From positions 1-6,565 of the forward strand of contig JAICHT010000210.1 in assembly GCA_025924755.1 (NCBI GenBank): a stretch of 6,565 nucleotides of DNA. Direction: 5' to 3'. Of this stretch, positions 1-6,191 are shown in pieces. The notes beneath the pieces were generated by a model that ran no database searches, was not told the DNA's origin, and worked only from the letters and a program-made list of their open reading frames with translations. How positions within the stretch are numbered: the stretch's first letter is position 1; the number at the start of each line of letters is the position of its first letter. Made by a program: the position numbers and the translations under genes. This stretch comes from Chitinophagaceae bacterium. GTDB taxonomy: Bacteria; Bacteroidota; Bacteroidia; Chitinophagales; Chitinophagaceae.

Positions 1-25
1 AAACATCGGTCAACGAACCACACCT
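1..25. repeat. Edge fragment of the dispersed GTTGAT/ATCAAC-type intergenic repeat
   Basis: Bases 2-14 (AACATCGGTCAAC) match 12 of 13 positions of 4041-4053 in the gldB-apaG gap. The following CAACGAAC also recurs at 4037-4044. The fragment begins immediately after the moxR stop codon and is cut by the window edge, so the full element cannot be seen. Its assignment to the repeat family rests on this short similarity alone. Confidence 0.45.
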
Positions 26-1027
26 CTACGGCATACTCACTTTACCCAATACTTGTTCTATCACATTTACAGCCGTGATATTCTCGGCCTCCGCTTCGTA
101 GGTAAGCCCAATGCGATGGCGCAATACATCTATGCAAATGCTGCGTACATCTTCCGGAATGACGTAGCCCCGCTTGTTTAAAAAAGCCTGCGCTTTGGCA
201 GCCATCGCCAGGTTGATACTGCCCCGCGGTGAAGAACCGTAGCTGATTACCGGTTTTAATTTTTCCAGTTTATACTCGGCAGGATTGCGGGTGGCAAACA
301 CAATATCAATAATGTACTGCTCTACTTTTTCATCCATGTAAATTTCCTTTGTCATGTTTCGCGCCGCAATAATTTCCTGCATGGATACTACCGGGTTTAC
401 CACAGGCGAGGACAGGCCTTGTACGTTCTGGCGAATAATCAGTTGCTCTTCTTTTTTAGAAGGATAACCCACCACCACTTTCATAATAAAACGGTCTACC
501 TGCGCTTCGGGCAAGGGATACGTACCTTCCTGGTCCAGCGGATTTTGAGTAGCCAATACTAAAAAAGGGTCATCTAATTTATAAGTCGTATCGCCCAAGG
601 TTACCTGCCGTTCCTGCATTGCTTCCAGCAAGGCGCTTTGTACTTTTGCAGGCGCCCGGTTTATTTCATCGGCCAATACAAAGTTGGCAAATATGGGACC
701 TTTACGCACAATGAAATCAGCCCGCTGCTGGTTGTAAATCATAGTACCTACCACGTCGGCTGGCAGCAGATCCGGTGTAAATTGTATACGGCTGAATTTT
801 CCATGTATGGCCTGCGAGAGCGAACGAATGGTTAAGGTTTTGGCTAAGCCCGGCACACCTTCCAGCAACACATGTCCGTTGCTTAACAATCCTATCAGCA
901 AACGGTCAAGCATATACGACTGCCCGACAATTACTTTCCCTACCTCGTTCTGTAATATATCTACAAATTTTCCCGAATAGCCAATCCGTTCACTTAGCTG
1001 GCGAATATCTTCTGCCGTTTTAAGCAT
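26..1027 (-). CDS. moxR: MoxR-family AAA+ ATPase
   Basis: This is a cytoplasmic AAA+ ATPase of the MoxR family, 333 residues long, which is a normal full length. It shows Walker A GVPGLAKT (57-64), Walker B VLADEINRAP (117-126, with D120 and E121), a sensor-1 segment around LATQNPLDQEGTYPLPEAQ (158-176, N162), the VDRF motif (177-180), and a sensor-2-like SSPRGS (265-270, R268). The C-terminal part is the helical lid domain. Family members act as chaperone-like ATPases that help mature or activate partner proteins. They are usually encoded beside DUF58 and von Willebrand factor A (Bat-type) genes, which here could only lie beyond the left edge. The specific client is therefore unknown. The ATG at 1027 fits the family's N-terminus, and a TAnnTTTG element lies 40 nt upstream. 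The stop is followed directly by a repeat fragment. The family call is secure; the subfamily is not resolved. Confidence 0.95.
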   Translation of the reverse strand: MLKTAEDIRQLSERIGYSGKFVDILQNEVGKVIVGQSYMLDRLLIGLLSNGHVLLEGVPGLAKTLTIRSLSQAIHGKFSRIQFTPDLLPADVVGTMIYNQQRADFIVRKGPIFANFVLADEINRAPAKVQSALLEAMQERQVTLGDTTYKLDDPFLVLATQNPLDQEGTYPLPEAQVDRFIMKVVVGYPSKKEEQLIIRQNVQGLSSPVVNPVVSMQEIIAARNMTKEIYMDEKVEQYIIDIVFATRNPAEYKLEKLKPVISYGSSPRGSINLAMAAKAQAFLNKRGYVIPEDVRSICIDVLRHRIGLTYEAEAENITAVNVIEQVLGKVSMP

Positions 1028-1060
1028 AGTTGTTATTTAAAGAATAAGAATTACGAAGCC

Positions 1061-1075
1061 ATTTTTGCAAAAATA
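1061..1075 (-). promoter_or_regulatory. Candidate moxR promoter (-7 TATTTTTG) overlapping a 14-bp palindrome
   Basis: On the minus strand, 1075-1068 reads TATTTTTG, a perfect match to the Bacteroidota -7 consensus TAnnTTTG, 40 nt before the moxR ATG. It overlaps ATTTTTGCAAAAAT (1061-1074), a perfect 14-bp palindrome. I found no TTG -33 element at the usual 17-23 bp spacing. The palindrome could be an operator, or a chance product of A/T tracts around GC. Confidence 0.4.
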
Positions 1076-1094
1076 AAGCCGCAAACGGCATTGT

Positions 1095-1156
1095 CCGTTG
1101 ATCGTAGGCCGATGTTCGTATGTAGCTCCTTTCGAAAAACCATCAACGATCAACTA
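1095..1156 (-). repeat. Dispersed inverted-repeat element downstream of nadE
   Basis: GTTGATCGT (1097-1105) and ACGATCAAC (1146-1154) form a perfect 9-bp inverted repeat around a 40-bp centre. The centre contains GGCCGATGTTCGT (1107-1119). Its reverse complement occurs exactly at 4038-4050, beside similar ATCAAC arms. The element begins 12 bp beyond the nadE stop and reads in the same orientation relative to nadE as the other copy does relative to gldB. It has no adjoining T-run, so it is not a standard intrinsic terminator. It encodes no protein. Confidence 0.6.
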
Positions 1157-1167
1157 CCAACGCTTTA

Positions 1168-2868
1168 CTACGATAAATATTTTGCTACTATTGGCAACCT
1201 GCGGCCCACGCCAAACGCTTTAGAACTTACGCGAATGATAGGGCAAAACTGGTTGCGCTTGTATTCGTTGGTATTTACGAGTTTTAATATCCGCCGTACC
1301 AGCGCTGCATCGTATCCTTGTGCAATGATTTCCTTAGGCCCTTGCCGCATCTCAATATATTGATATAGAACCCTGTCCAGCACCGGGTATTCCGGCAAGC
1401 TGTCAGAATCTTTTTGATCAGGACGCAGTTCAGCCGAAGGCGCTTTGGTTAATATATTCTCCGGAATTATTTCACCGTTGCGATTAATATATTTTCCTAA
1501 AGCAAATACCTGCATTTTGTATAAATCGCCCAATACGCTTAAACCGCCGGCCATATCGCCATACAGCGTTCCATAACCTACTGCCAGTTCGCTTTTATTG
1601 GAGGTGTTCAATAAAATATAATTAAACTTATTGGCAACTGCCATTAACAAATTACCGCGGGTTCGGGCCTGTATGTTTTCTTCGGCCAGGCTAAAAGGCA
1701 GATCCTTGAATATGGGTTTTAACGCAGCTAAAAAAGATTGATAAACTTCTTTGATAGGCACAATATCATAAGCATTCCCCAGGGTTTTGCAAAGCTGCTC
1801 CGCATCTGATACCGAATGAGACGATGAATATTCGGAAGGCATTAATAGTACGCGAACATTCTCTTTACCCAATGCGGCTACTGCCAGCGCCTGCACCACC
1901 GCACTATCCACGCCGCCGCTGGCGCCAAGTATGGCTTTGGAAAAGCCCATCTTTTTAAAATAATCGCGGATGCCTAAAACCAGCGCATGGTAAATTTCAT
2001 CAATATTTTTTTCGTTTACCAAATAATCCAGCGTATCGGTATCGCTGCCTACTTCAGCGGCCGAATAGTAATACTTGTGCGCTACAGGAGCTTGTGGTTT
2101 TTTCTTTAAAAGTTCATCTAAATCAAACAGCGCATAATCTTCTTCAAAATACTTCATTTCTTTTACCAGTTGCGCATTGATATCATATACTATGCTGCCG
2201 CCATCAAATACAATTTCTGTTTGCGAGCCGATATTGTTGCAATACAACATCGGTATGCCGTATTTGGCTACATTGGCTTCCACAATGCTTTTGCGAACCG
2301 TATCCTGTGCATAGTTATAAGGCGATGCGGAAAGATTCAGCATCACGTCGGGCTGTTGCTGTATCAGCTTATCCATCGGCGTTTGCCGGTATAATAAATT
2401 ATCGCCTAAGTTCCAGATGTCTTCGCAAATAGTTACGGCCAGTTTCTTTCCTTTAAATTCCATTACCTTCCAATCGAATGCCGGTTCAAAATAGCGGTTC
2501 TCATCAAACACATCGTAGGTAGGCAATAGGGTTTTATGGATTTCTGCTTTTATTTGTTTTTCGTAAAGCAGAAAAGCAGCATTGAATAAATCTTTTCCTT
2601 CTTTCGATGGGTTGCGGGCCGGGCTTCCAATCAACACGCCTATATCATCTGCATATTCTTTAATAATATCAATAGCTGTATAGCATTTGTTAATAAAGTC
2701 ATCAAACTCCAAAAAATCTCTTGGCGGATATCCGCATACACACAGTTCGGAAAACAATACTATATCGGCACCTTGCTGTTTTCCTTTCTGTATGCCTTCT
2801 ATAATTTTTTTTGTATTTTCTTCAAAGTTGCCGATGTGGTAATTTTGCTGCGCCAGAAATATTTTCAT
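1168..2868 (-). CDS. nadE: Glutamine-dependent NAD+ synthetase
   Basis: This two-domain cytoplasmic enzyme amidates nicotinic acid adenine dinucleotide (deamido-NAD+) to NAD+, using ATP and ammonia released from glutamine. It is the last step of NAD+ synthesis. The N-terminal nitrilase-type glutaminase domain (about 1-250) carries the expected triad: E41 in SELCVCGYPPRD, K112 in HKTLLPTYD, and C148 in TICEDIW. The C-terminal synthetase domain (about 285-566) has the PP-loop SGGVDSA (317-323) and the conserved NTSNKSELAVGYGTLYGD segment (421-438). At 566 residues it is full length for the family. I chose the ATG at 2868 because the product then begins MKIFLAQQNY, the usual start of the nitrilase fold. 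The longer frame to 2958 adds 30 unrelated residues and would overlap the start of the divergent gldB. A promoter-like AACTTTGA lies 23 nt upstream. All catalytic residues are present, so it should be active. Confidence 0.97.
   Translation of the reverse strand: MKIFLAQQNYHIGNFEENTKKIIEGIQKGKQQGADIVLFSELCVCGYPPRDFLEFDDFINKCYTAIDIIKEYADDIGVLIGSPARNPSKEGKDLFNAAFLLYEKQIKAEIHKTLLPTYDVFDENRYFEPAFDWKVMEFKGKKLAVTICEDIWNLGDNLLYRQTPMDKLIQQQPDVMLNLSASPYNYAQDTVRKSIVEANVAKYGIPMLYCNNIGSQTEIVFDGGSIVYDINAQLVKEMKYFEEDYALFDLDELLKKKPQAPVAHKYYYSAAEVGSDTDTLDYLVNEKNIDEIYHALVLGIRDYFKKMGFSKAILGASGGVDSAVVQALAVAALGKENVRVLLMPSEYSSSHSVSDAEQLCKTLGNAYDIVPIKEVYQSFLAALKPIFKDLPFSLAEENIQARTRGNLLMAVANKFNYILLNTSNKSELAVGYGTLYGDMAGGLSVLGDLYKMQVFALGKYINRNGEIIPENILTKAPSAELRPDQKDSDSLPEYPVLDRVLYQYIEMRQGPKEIIAQGYDAALVRRILKLVNTNEYKRNQFCPIIRVSSKAFGVGRRLPIVAKYLS
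2840..2847 (+). promoter_or_regulatory. Candidate gldB -7 element inside the nadE 5' end
   Basis: TAATTTTG at 2840-2847 matches TAnnTTTG on the plus strand, 86 nt before the gldB ATG and within the first codons of nadE. The 65-bp intergenic gap itself has no clear plus-strand match. The nearest upstream TTG at a plausible distance (2811-2813) is 26 bp away, slightly beyond the usual spacing, so the call is weak. Confidence 0.25.
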
Positions 2869-2891
2869 GTTATAATTAACTGTCTTTAGTT

Positions 2892-2899
2892 CAAAGTTC
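2892..2899 (-). promoter_or_regulatory. Candidate nadE -7 element
   Basis: On the minus strand, 2899-2892 reads GAACTTTG, one mismatch from TAnnTTTG. It lies 23 nt upstream of the nadE ATG at 2868. The same AACTTTGA word sits at exactly the same distance before apaG. No convincing -33 TTG was found. The placement supports the start codon chosen for nadE. Confidence 0.35.
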
Positions 2900-2933
2900 T
2901 GTAATAAATTACTAACGTTACCGTTTATCAACC

Positions 2934-3971
2934 ATGTTTCGTTTAAGCTTACTCTCAATTTTTGTGCTCATTATTTCCTGCAATACCGGCAAGAACAAAC
3001 CCGATGTATCGAATATTAAAGTAGATATGCAACTGGAGCGGTTTGACAAGGATTTTTTTATGCAGGATACCAACCATCTTTCTGCATCCATGCCGCAATT
3101 GCAACAAAAATATCCCGGCTTTTTACCCATTTATCTGCAATATGTATTGGGTCTTGATAACCATACTCCACCCGATACCGTATTGACACAGGTAAAATAT
3201 TTCATCAGCCAGGACCGTTTTTTATACGATTCGGTACAGAAGAAATATCCCGATCTGGACGCAGTGAAAAGTGATATGGCCACAGCTTTTCAATATGTAA
3301 AATATTATTATCCGCAATATATCGTTCCCAAACTGATTACACTGGTAGGTCCTATTGATGCATTGGCAAAATTAAATGACAGCTACACACCCGACTTTTT
3401 AGGAAAGGACTTTTTGGGTATCAGCCTGCAATTTTATCTAGGTAAAAACTTTTCTGTGTACGAGGATCAGAATTATATTTTAAATGTAGCGCCGCAATAC
3501 AGAAGCCGCAGGTTTGATAAAGAATACATTGTGCCCGATGCCATGCAGCTAATAACCGATGATATTTACCCGGATAAAAGTGGAGGCAGGCCATTGATGG
3601 AACAGATGATTGAAAAAGGAAAGCAATGGTATATGCTTACGCACTTTTTACCCGATGCGCCGGATAGTGTGATTACCGGCTACACGCAAAAACAACTGGA
3701 CTGGAGCCGCGAGAATGAAGGAAACATCTGGGGCTATTTTTTAAAGAATGAAAACCTGTACACAATAGAACCAACTATCATTCAAACCTATATTGGTGAA
3801 GCGCCTTTTACGCAAGGCATGCCCGAAAGTTCGCCGGGTAATATTGGGCAGTGGATAGGATGGCGTATTATTGAAAAATTTGCTGCCGATCATAACAAGC
3901 TTACGTTGCAACAAGTATTGCAAACCCCGGCCAAAACTATTTTTTCAGAAGCGAAGTATAAACCGAAATAG
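2934..3971 (+). CDS. gldB: Gliding motility lipoprotein GldB
   Basis: This is a 345-residue predicted lipoprotein of the GldB family, required for gliding in Flavobacterium johnsoniae and confined to Bacteroidota. Its biochemical role is not settled. The N-terminus is a short lipoprotein signal peptide: basic R3, hydrophobic residues 4-14, and a lipobox-like IISC, with C16 as the lipidated cysteine. The mature part shows family-typical segments, including LQLERF-like MQLERFDKDFF (32-42), KLITLVGP (133-140), LQFYLGKNF (165-173), and a C-terminal PGNIGQWIGWRII (301-313). The length is in the family's normal range. It is divergent from nadE across 65 bp and convergent with apaG. In F. johnsoniae gldC follows gldB, but here no gldC is adjacent. 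The ATG at 2934 is the only start that gives a complete signal peptide. The family call rests on recognised sequence pattern and lipoprotein architecture. Confidence 0.88.
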   Translation: MFRLSLLSIFVLIISCNTGKNKPDVSNIKVDMQLERFDKDFFMQDTNHLSASMPQLQQKYPGFLPIYLQYVLGLDNHTPPDTVLTQVKYFISQDRFLYDSVQKKYPDLDAVKSDMATAFQYVKYYYPQYIVPKLITLVGPIDALAKLNDSYTPDFLGKDFLGISLQFYLGKNFSVYEDQNYILNVAPQYRSRRFDKEYIVPDAMQLITDDIYPDKSGGRPLMEQMIEKGKQWYMLTHFLPDAPDSVITGYTQKQLDWSRENEGNIWGYFLKNENLYTIEPTIIQTYIGEAPFTQGMPESSPGNIGQWIGWRIIEKFAADHNKLTLQQVLQTPAKTIFSEAKYKPK

Positions 3972-3990
3972 GCAAGAGAATATAGAGGAT

Positions 3991-4071
3991 AGTTGATAGA
4001 TGGTAGTAACTCATTTTTAGAAAGCTAATATTAACCAACGAACATCGGCCAACCATCAACAATTATCAACC
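3991..4071 (+). repeat. Dispersed inverted-repeat element between convergent gldB and apaG
   Basis: The left arm GTTGATA (3992-3998) pairs perfectly with TATCAAC (4064-4070). A second ATCAAC copy lies at 4055-4060. Between the arms, ACGAACATCGGCC (4038-4050) is the exact reverse complement of 1107-1119. The element fills most of the 109-bp gap between the two stop codons. It has no canonical stem plus T-run. The spacing between left arm and core is 34 bp here against 20 bp in the nadE copy, so the copies have diverged. Confidence 0.6.
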
Positions 4072-4080
4072 TGTATTTTC

Positions 4081-4467
4081 CTAATTGTATTTAAAAGGCG
4101 CAATCATATCAAATGCAGGAATCTTTGCTTCAAACAATTGTTTATTGTCTAAGTTTTCCATCTGGTACGTGCCATGCATACGACCCATTTCCGTGTTTAA
4201 ATTGCAACCACTTACATATTGGTATTCCTCGCCCTGGCTTATCACCGGCTGCATGCCTACTACACCCTCGCCTTCTACCTCGCGGTAATTGCCGTTGCTA
4301 TCAAAAATGTACCAGTGCCTGCTGAGGAGCTTTACCGCAAAGTCGTTGTTGTTTTCAATGGTAATGCGATAGGCAAACATATACTCCGACTGCACCGGGT
4401 TAGAGTAGTCTTGCTGGTAAAACGTCTCAACGCTTATTTTAACACCTTCAGATATTTTGCTTACCAT
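4081..4467 (-). CDS. apaG: ApaG-domain protein
   Basis: This is a small single-domain protein of 128 residues, the usual length for stand-alone ApaG. The family has an immunoglobulin/fibronectin-like beta-sandwich fold. It has been linked by phenotype and operon context in enterobacteria to cobalt/magnesium handling and to apaH, but its molecular role is uncertain. The hallmark stretch GEGVVGMQPVISQGEEYQY (66-84) is followed by SGCNLNTEMGRMHGTYQM (86-103) and the C-terminal IPAFDMIAP (116-124), all typical of the family. No signal peptide is visible, so it should be cytoplasmic. No apaH or ksgA partner is nearby; the neighbours are gldB (convergent) and icd (divergent, 98 bp between starts). 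The ATG at 4467 gives a standard N-terminus and lies 23 nt downstream of a promoter-like AACTTTGA. Confidence 0.93.
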   Translation of the reverse strand: MVSKISEGVKISVETFYQQDYSNPVQSEYMFAYRITIENNNDFAVKLLSRHWYIFDSNGNYREVEGEGVVGMQPVISQGEEYQYVSGCNLNTEMGRMHGTYQMENLDNKQLFEAKIPAFDMIAPFKYN

Positions 4468-4490
4468 ACTGCGATTTTAGTAAATGTAAT

Positions 4491-4498
4491 CAAAGTTT
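4491..4498 (-). promoter_or_regulatory. Candidate apaG -7 element
   Basis: On the minus strand, 4498-4491 reads AAACTTTG, one mismatch from TAnnTTTG, and is located 23 nt before the apaG ATG. Its distance and AACTTTGA core are the same as those of the nadE element. No clear -33 TTG is present. Confidence 0.35.
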
Positions 4499-4543
4499 AC
4501 ACCACATTTAAACCGGAAGTAGCATTATAGTACCTACAACCAT

Positions 4544-4551
4544 TAAATTTG
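4544..4551 (+). promoter_or_regulatory. Candidate icd -7 element
   Basis: TAAATTTG is a perfect match to the Bacteroidota -7 consensus TAnnTTTG, ending 14 nt before the icd ATG. A transcript starting about 7 nt further on would have a leader of only a few nucleotides, so translation would start near the 5' end. No TTG is visible 17-23 bp upstream. It shares the 98-bp divergent gap with the apaG promoter. Confidence 0.45.
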
Positions 4552-4565
4552 CCAAAAGCATTATC

Positions 4566-6017
4566 ATGAAAATAGCCGTAGCAAAAGGCGATGGAATTGG
4601 CCCGGAAATAATGGATGCCGTCATAAAAATATTTGATGCCAACCAGGTAAAGCTGGAGTATGAGTATGTGGAAATGGGAAAATGGGTATTTGACAAAGGC
4701 TTTTCGAACGGAATGACGCCTGAAGCCCAGCGAACCATTGAAGATTTGGGCATTTTATTTAAAGGACCCATGGAAACCCCCAAAGGCAAAGGCGTAAAAA
4801 GCATTAATGTAACGGCCCGTAAAACCTGGAACACGTATGCCAACAAGCGGGTGTTTCAAACGCTTCATGGCGTGGATACGGTTTTTTCAAAGGCCGGAAT
4901 TCCCATTGATATTACGATTGTACGCGAAAATATTGAAGATACCTATGGTGGTGTTGAGCATTTGCTTACACAAGATGTGGCATTAAGCCGCCGTTTCATT
5001 ACGCGTCCCGGCAGTTTGCAGGTTATTAAATATGCGTTTGATATGGCCAAAAAGAAAAAAGCCAAACGCATTACCTGCGGTCATAAAGCTAATATTATGA
5101 AGCTGACGGACGGGTTGTTTTTAGATTGTTTTTATGAAGTAGCCAAAGAATATCCTGAGCTAAAATCGGACGATAAGATTGTTGATGACCTGGCAATGAA
5201 AATGGTAGTGCGTCCTGATGAATTTGATGTAGTGGTATTAACAAATTTGCAGGGTGATATTATATCGGATCTCTGCGCCGGATTAGTTGGAGGTTTAGGC
5301 TTTGCTCCGTCTGCCAATATAGGCGATCATATTGCCATTTTCGAAGCCGTACATGGCACCGCACCTGATATTGCCGGTAAAAATATTGCCAACCCTACAG
5401 CTTTATTGCTAAGCGGTTTGGCGCTACTCAGGCACGTAGGCTTAATGGAAAATGCGGCCATTATTGAAAACGCGTTGCTTTATACCTTAGAGCAGGGAAT
5501 CCATACCGGCGACTTTGGCAACCGCGCTACTTCTTCTGCCAATACTACTCAATTTGCGGATGCTATCATTGGCAACTTTGGAAAGCAGCCACAACATGGT
5601 GCTAAAGAATTATTGCCCAATCATCCCGTACCGCATACTATGTTTAAATTAGAGCACAACCTGATGATGGAAACAAAAGAAACGCAGCAGGAACGGATTG
5701 TAGGCGTGGACATGTTTATTGCCTCCGACGAGCAGCCGGAAGTAATTGCGCAAAAATGTTTACACCACGGCGGTATCAAATTCAAGCTAATCAGCATCAG
5801 TAATCGTGGCACGCAGGTTTGGCCAACCGGCTCGAAATATACGAACCTGGTGAATCAATATAACCTACGCTTTGAAGGCCTAAATAACCAAAGTTTAAAT
5901 CAATTAGATATTATTGGGTTATACGTAAGCTTATGTGCTGATTTTAAAATCTGTTCTATTGAGTTGTTAAATATGTGGGGCGATAAGAGAGGCTATAGCC
6001 TGGCACAAGGACAGTAA
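4566..6017 (+). CDS. icd: Isocitrate dehydrogenase, Thermus-type with C-terminal extension; cofactor pocket looks NAD+-type
   Basis: This TCA-cycle enzyme (483 residues) oxidatively decarboxylates isocitrate to 2-oxoglutarate. Aligned by motif to E. coli Icd, the isocitrate pocket is complete: S79, N81, R85 and R95 (E. coli S113, N115, R119, R129), R120 in VREN (R153), and catalytic Y127 and K173. The metal ligands D231 and D235 lie in LQGDIISDLCAGL. The nucleotide loop reads HGTAPDIAGKNIANP (263-277). D268, I269 and A275 sit where NADP+ enzymes have Lys344, Tyr345 and Val351, and the later Tyr391/Arg395 positions are G315 and N319. That set is the one seen in NAD+-using relatives. Residues of about 375-483 form the extra C-terminal domain of the Thermus thermophilus type, with SNRGTQVWP at 412-420. 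Automatic annotation will probably call it NADP-dependent. Identity as isocitrate dehydrogenase is firm; the cofactor is inferred. Confidence 0.95.
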   Translation: MKIAVAKGDGIGPEIMDAVIKIFDANQVKLEYEYVEMGKWVFDKGFSNGMTPEAQRTIEDLGILFKGPMETPKGKGVKSINVTARKTWNTYANKRVFQTLHGVDTVFSKAGIPIDITIVRENIEDTYGGVEHLLTQDVALSRRFITRPGSLQVIKYAFDMAKKKKAKRITCGHKANIMKLTDGLFLDCFYEVAKEYPELKSDDKIVDDLAMKMVVRPDEFDVVVLTNLQGDIISDLCAGLVGGLGFAPSANIGDHIAIFEAVHGTAPDIAGKNIANPTALLLSGLALLRHVGLMENAAIIENALLYTLEQGIHTGDFGNRATSSANTTQFADAIIGNFGKQPQHGAKELLPNHPVPHTMFKLEHNLMMETKETQQERIVGVDMFIASDEQPEVIAQKCLHHGGIKFKLISISNRGTQVWPTGSKYTNLVNQYNLRFEGLNNQSLNQLDIIGLYVSLCADFKICSIELLNMWGDKRGYSLAQGQ

Positions 6018-6045
6018 GAGCTTCAGGTTCTGAGTATTGAATTAT

Positions 6046-6079
6046 AAGTTCTGGGTTTACGCTCAGAACTTTTTATTTT
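6046..6079 (+). terminator. Intrinsic terminator of icd
   Basis: AGTTCTGGG (6047-6055) pairs with CTCAGAACT (6062-6070), a 9-bp stem with one G-U pair, extendable by A6046-T6071. The loop is TTTACG, and the stem is followed by TTTTATTTT (6071-6079). It begins 29 bp after the icd stop. A second copy of the left arm, GTTCTGAG (6027-6034), could pair perfectly with CTCAGAAC (6062-6069) instead. Confidence 0.8.
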
Positions 6080-6131
6080 AAGAAGTAAGCGGAGCATCTG
6101 TATAAGGCACTATTTAAATTTACTAGATAGG

Positions 6132-6191
6132 AAATCACAAATACACAAGGATGCTAATAGTACTCCGTAGTGCCTTCATACCTTGTGGTTT
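6132..6191. repeat. Imperfect inverted repeat with 19-nt arms
   Basis: AAATCACAA (6132-6140) pairs with TTGTGGTTT (6183-6191) through 9 positions including one G-U. AAGG (6147-6150) pairs with CCTT (6173-6176) in the same register. An alternative register pairs CACAAGG (6144-6150) with CCTTGTG (6181-6187). The CACAAGG/CCTTGTGGTTT wording resembles repeats I associate with intergenic DNA of this phylum, but I cannot confirm that here. No T-run follows, so a terminator is unlikely. Confidence 0.45.

Noticed and set aside
1028..1167. A rho-independent terminator for nadE in the moxR-nadE gap
   Set aside because: The only clear inverted repeat has a 40-nt loop and no following T-run on the nadE strand, so I list it as a repeat rather than a terminator.
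1091..1363. A 90-codon plus-strand frame running from the intergenic repeat into nadE antisense
   Set aside because: It starts in the repeat element and covers the conserved nadE C-terminus on the other strand. No family pattern is seen.
2249..2262. AACATCGGTATGCC within nadE, resembling the repeat core
   Set aside because: Only about eight bases match, it lies inside conserved codons, and there are no GTTGAT/ATCAAC arms, so it is coincidental.
2869..2958. A 30-residue N-terminal extension of nadE from an upstream ATG at 2958
   Set aside because: The extension does not resemble the nitrilase domain, would overlap the gldB start region, and contains the putative nadE promoter. MKIFLAQQNY at 2868 is the normal family start.
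4219..4530. A 103-codon plus-strand frame (and shorter ones) antisense to apaG
   Set aside because: The clear ApaG signature is on the opposite strand. The frame is not protein-like and would run into the icd promoter gap.
4508..4846. A 112-codon frame on the minus strand over the start of icd
   Set aside because: It lies antisense to conserved icd codons and across the icd promoter, has no family pattern, and is best explained as a shadow of icd codon usage.
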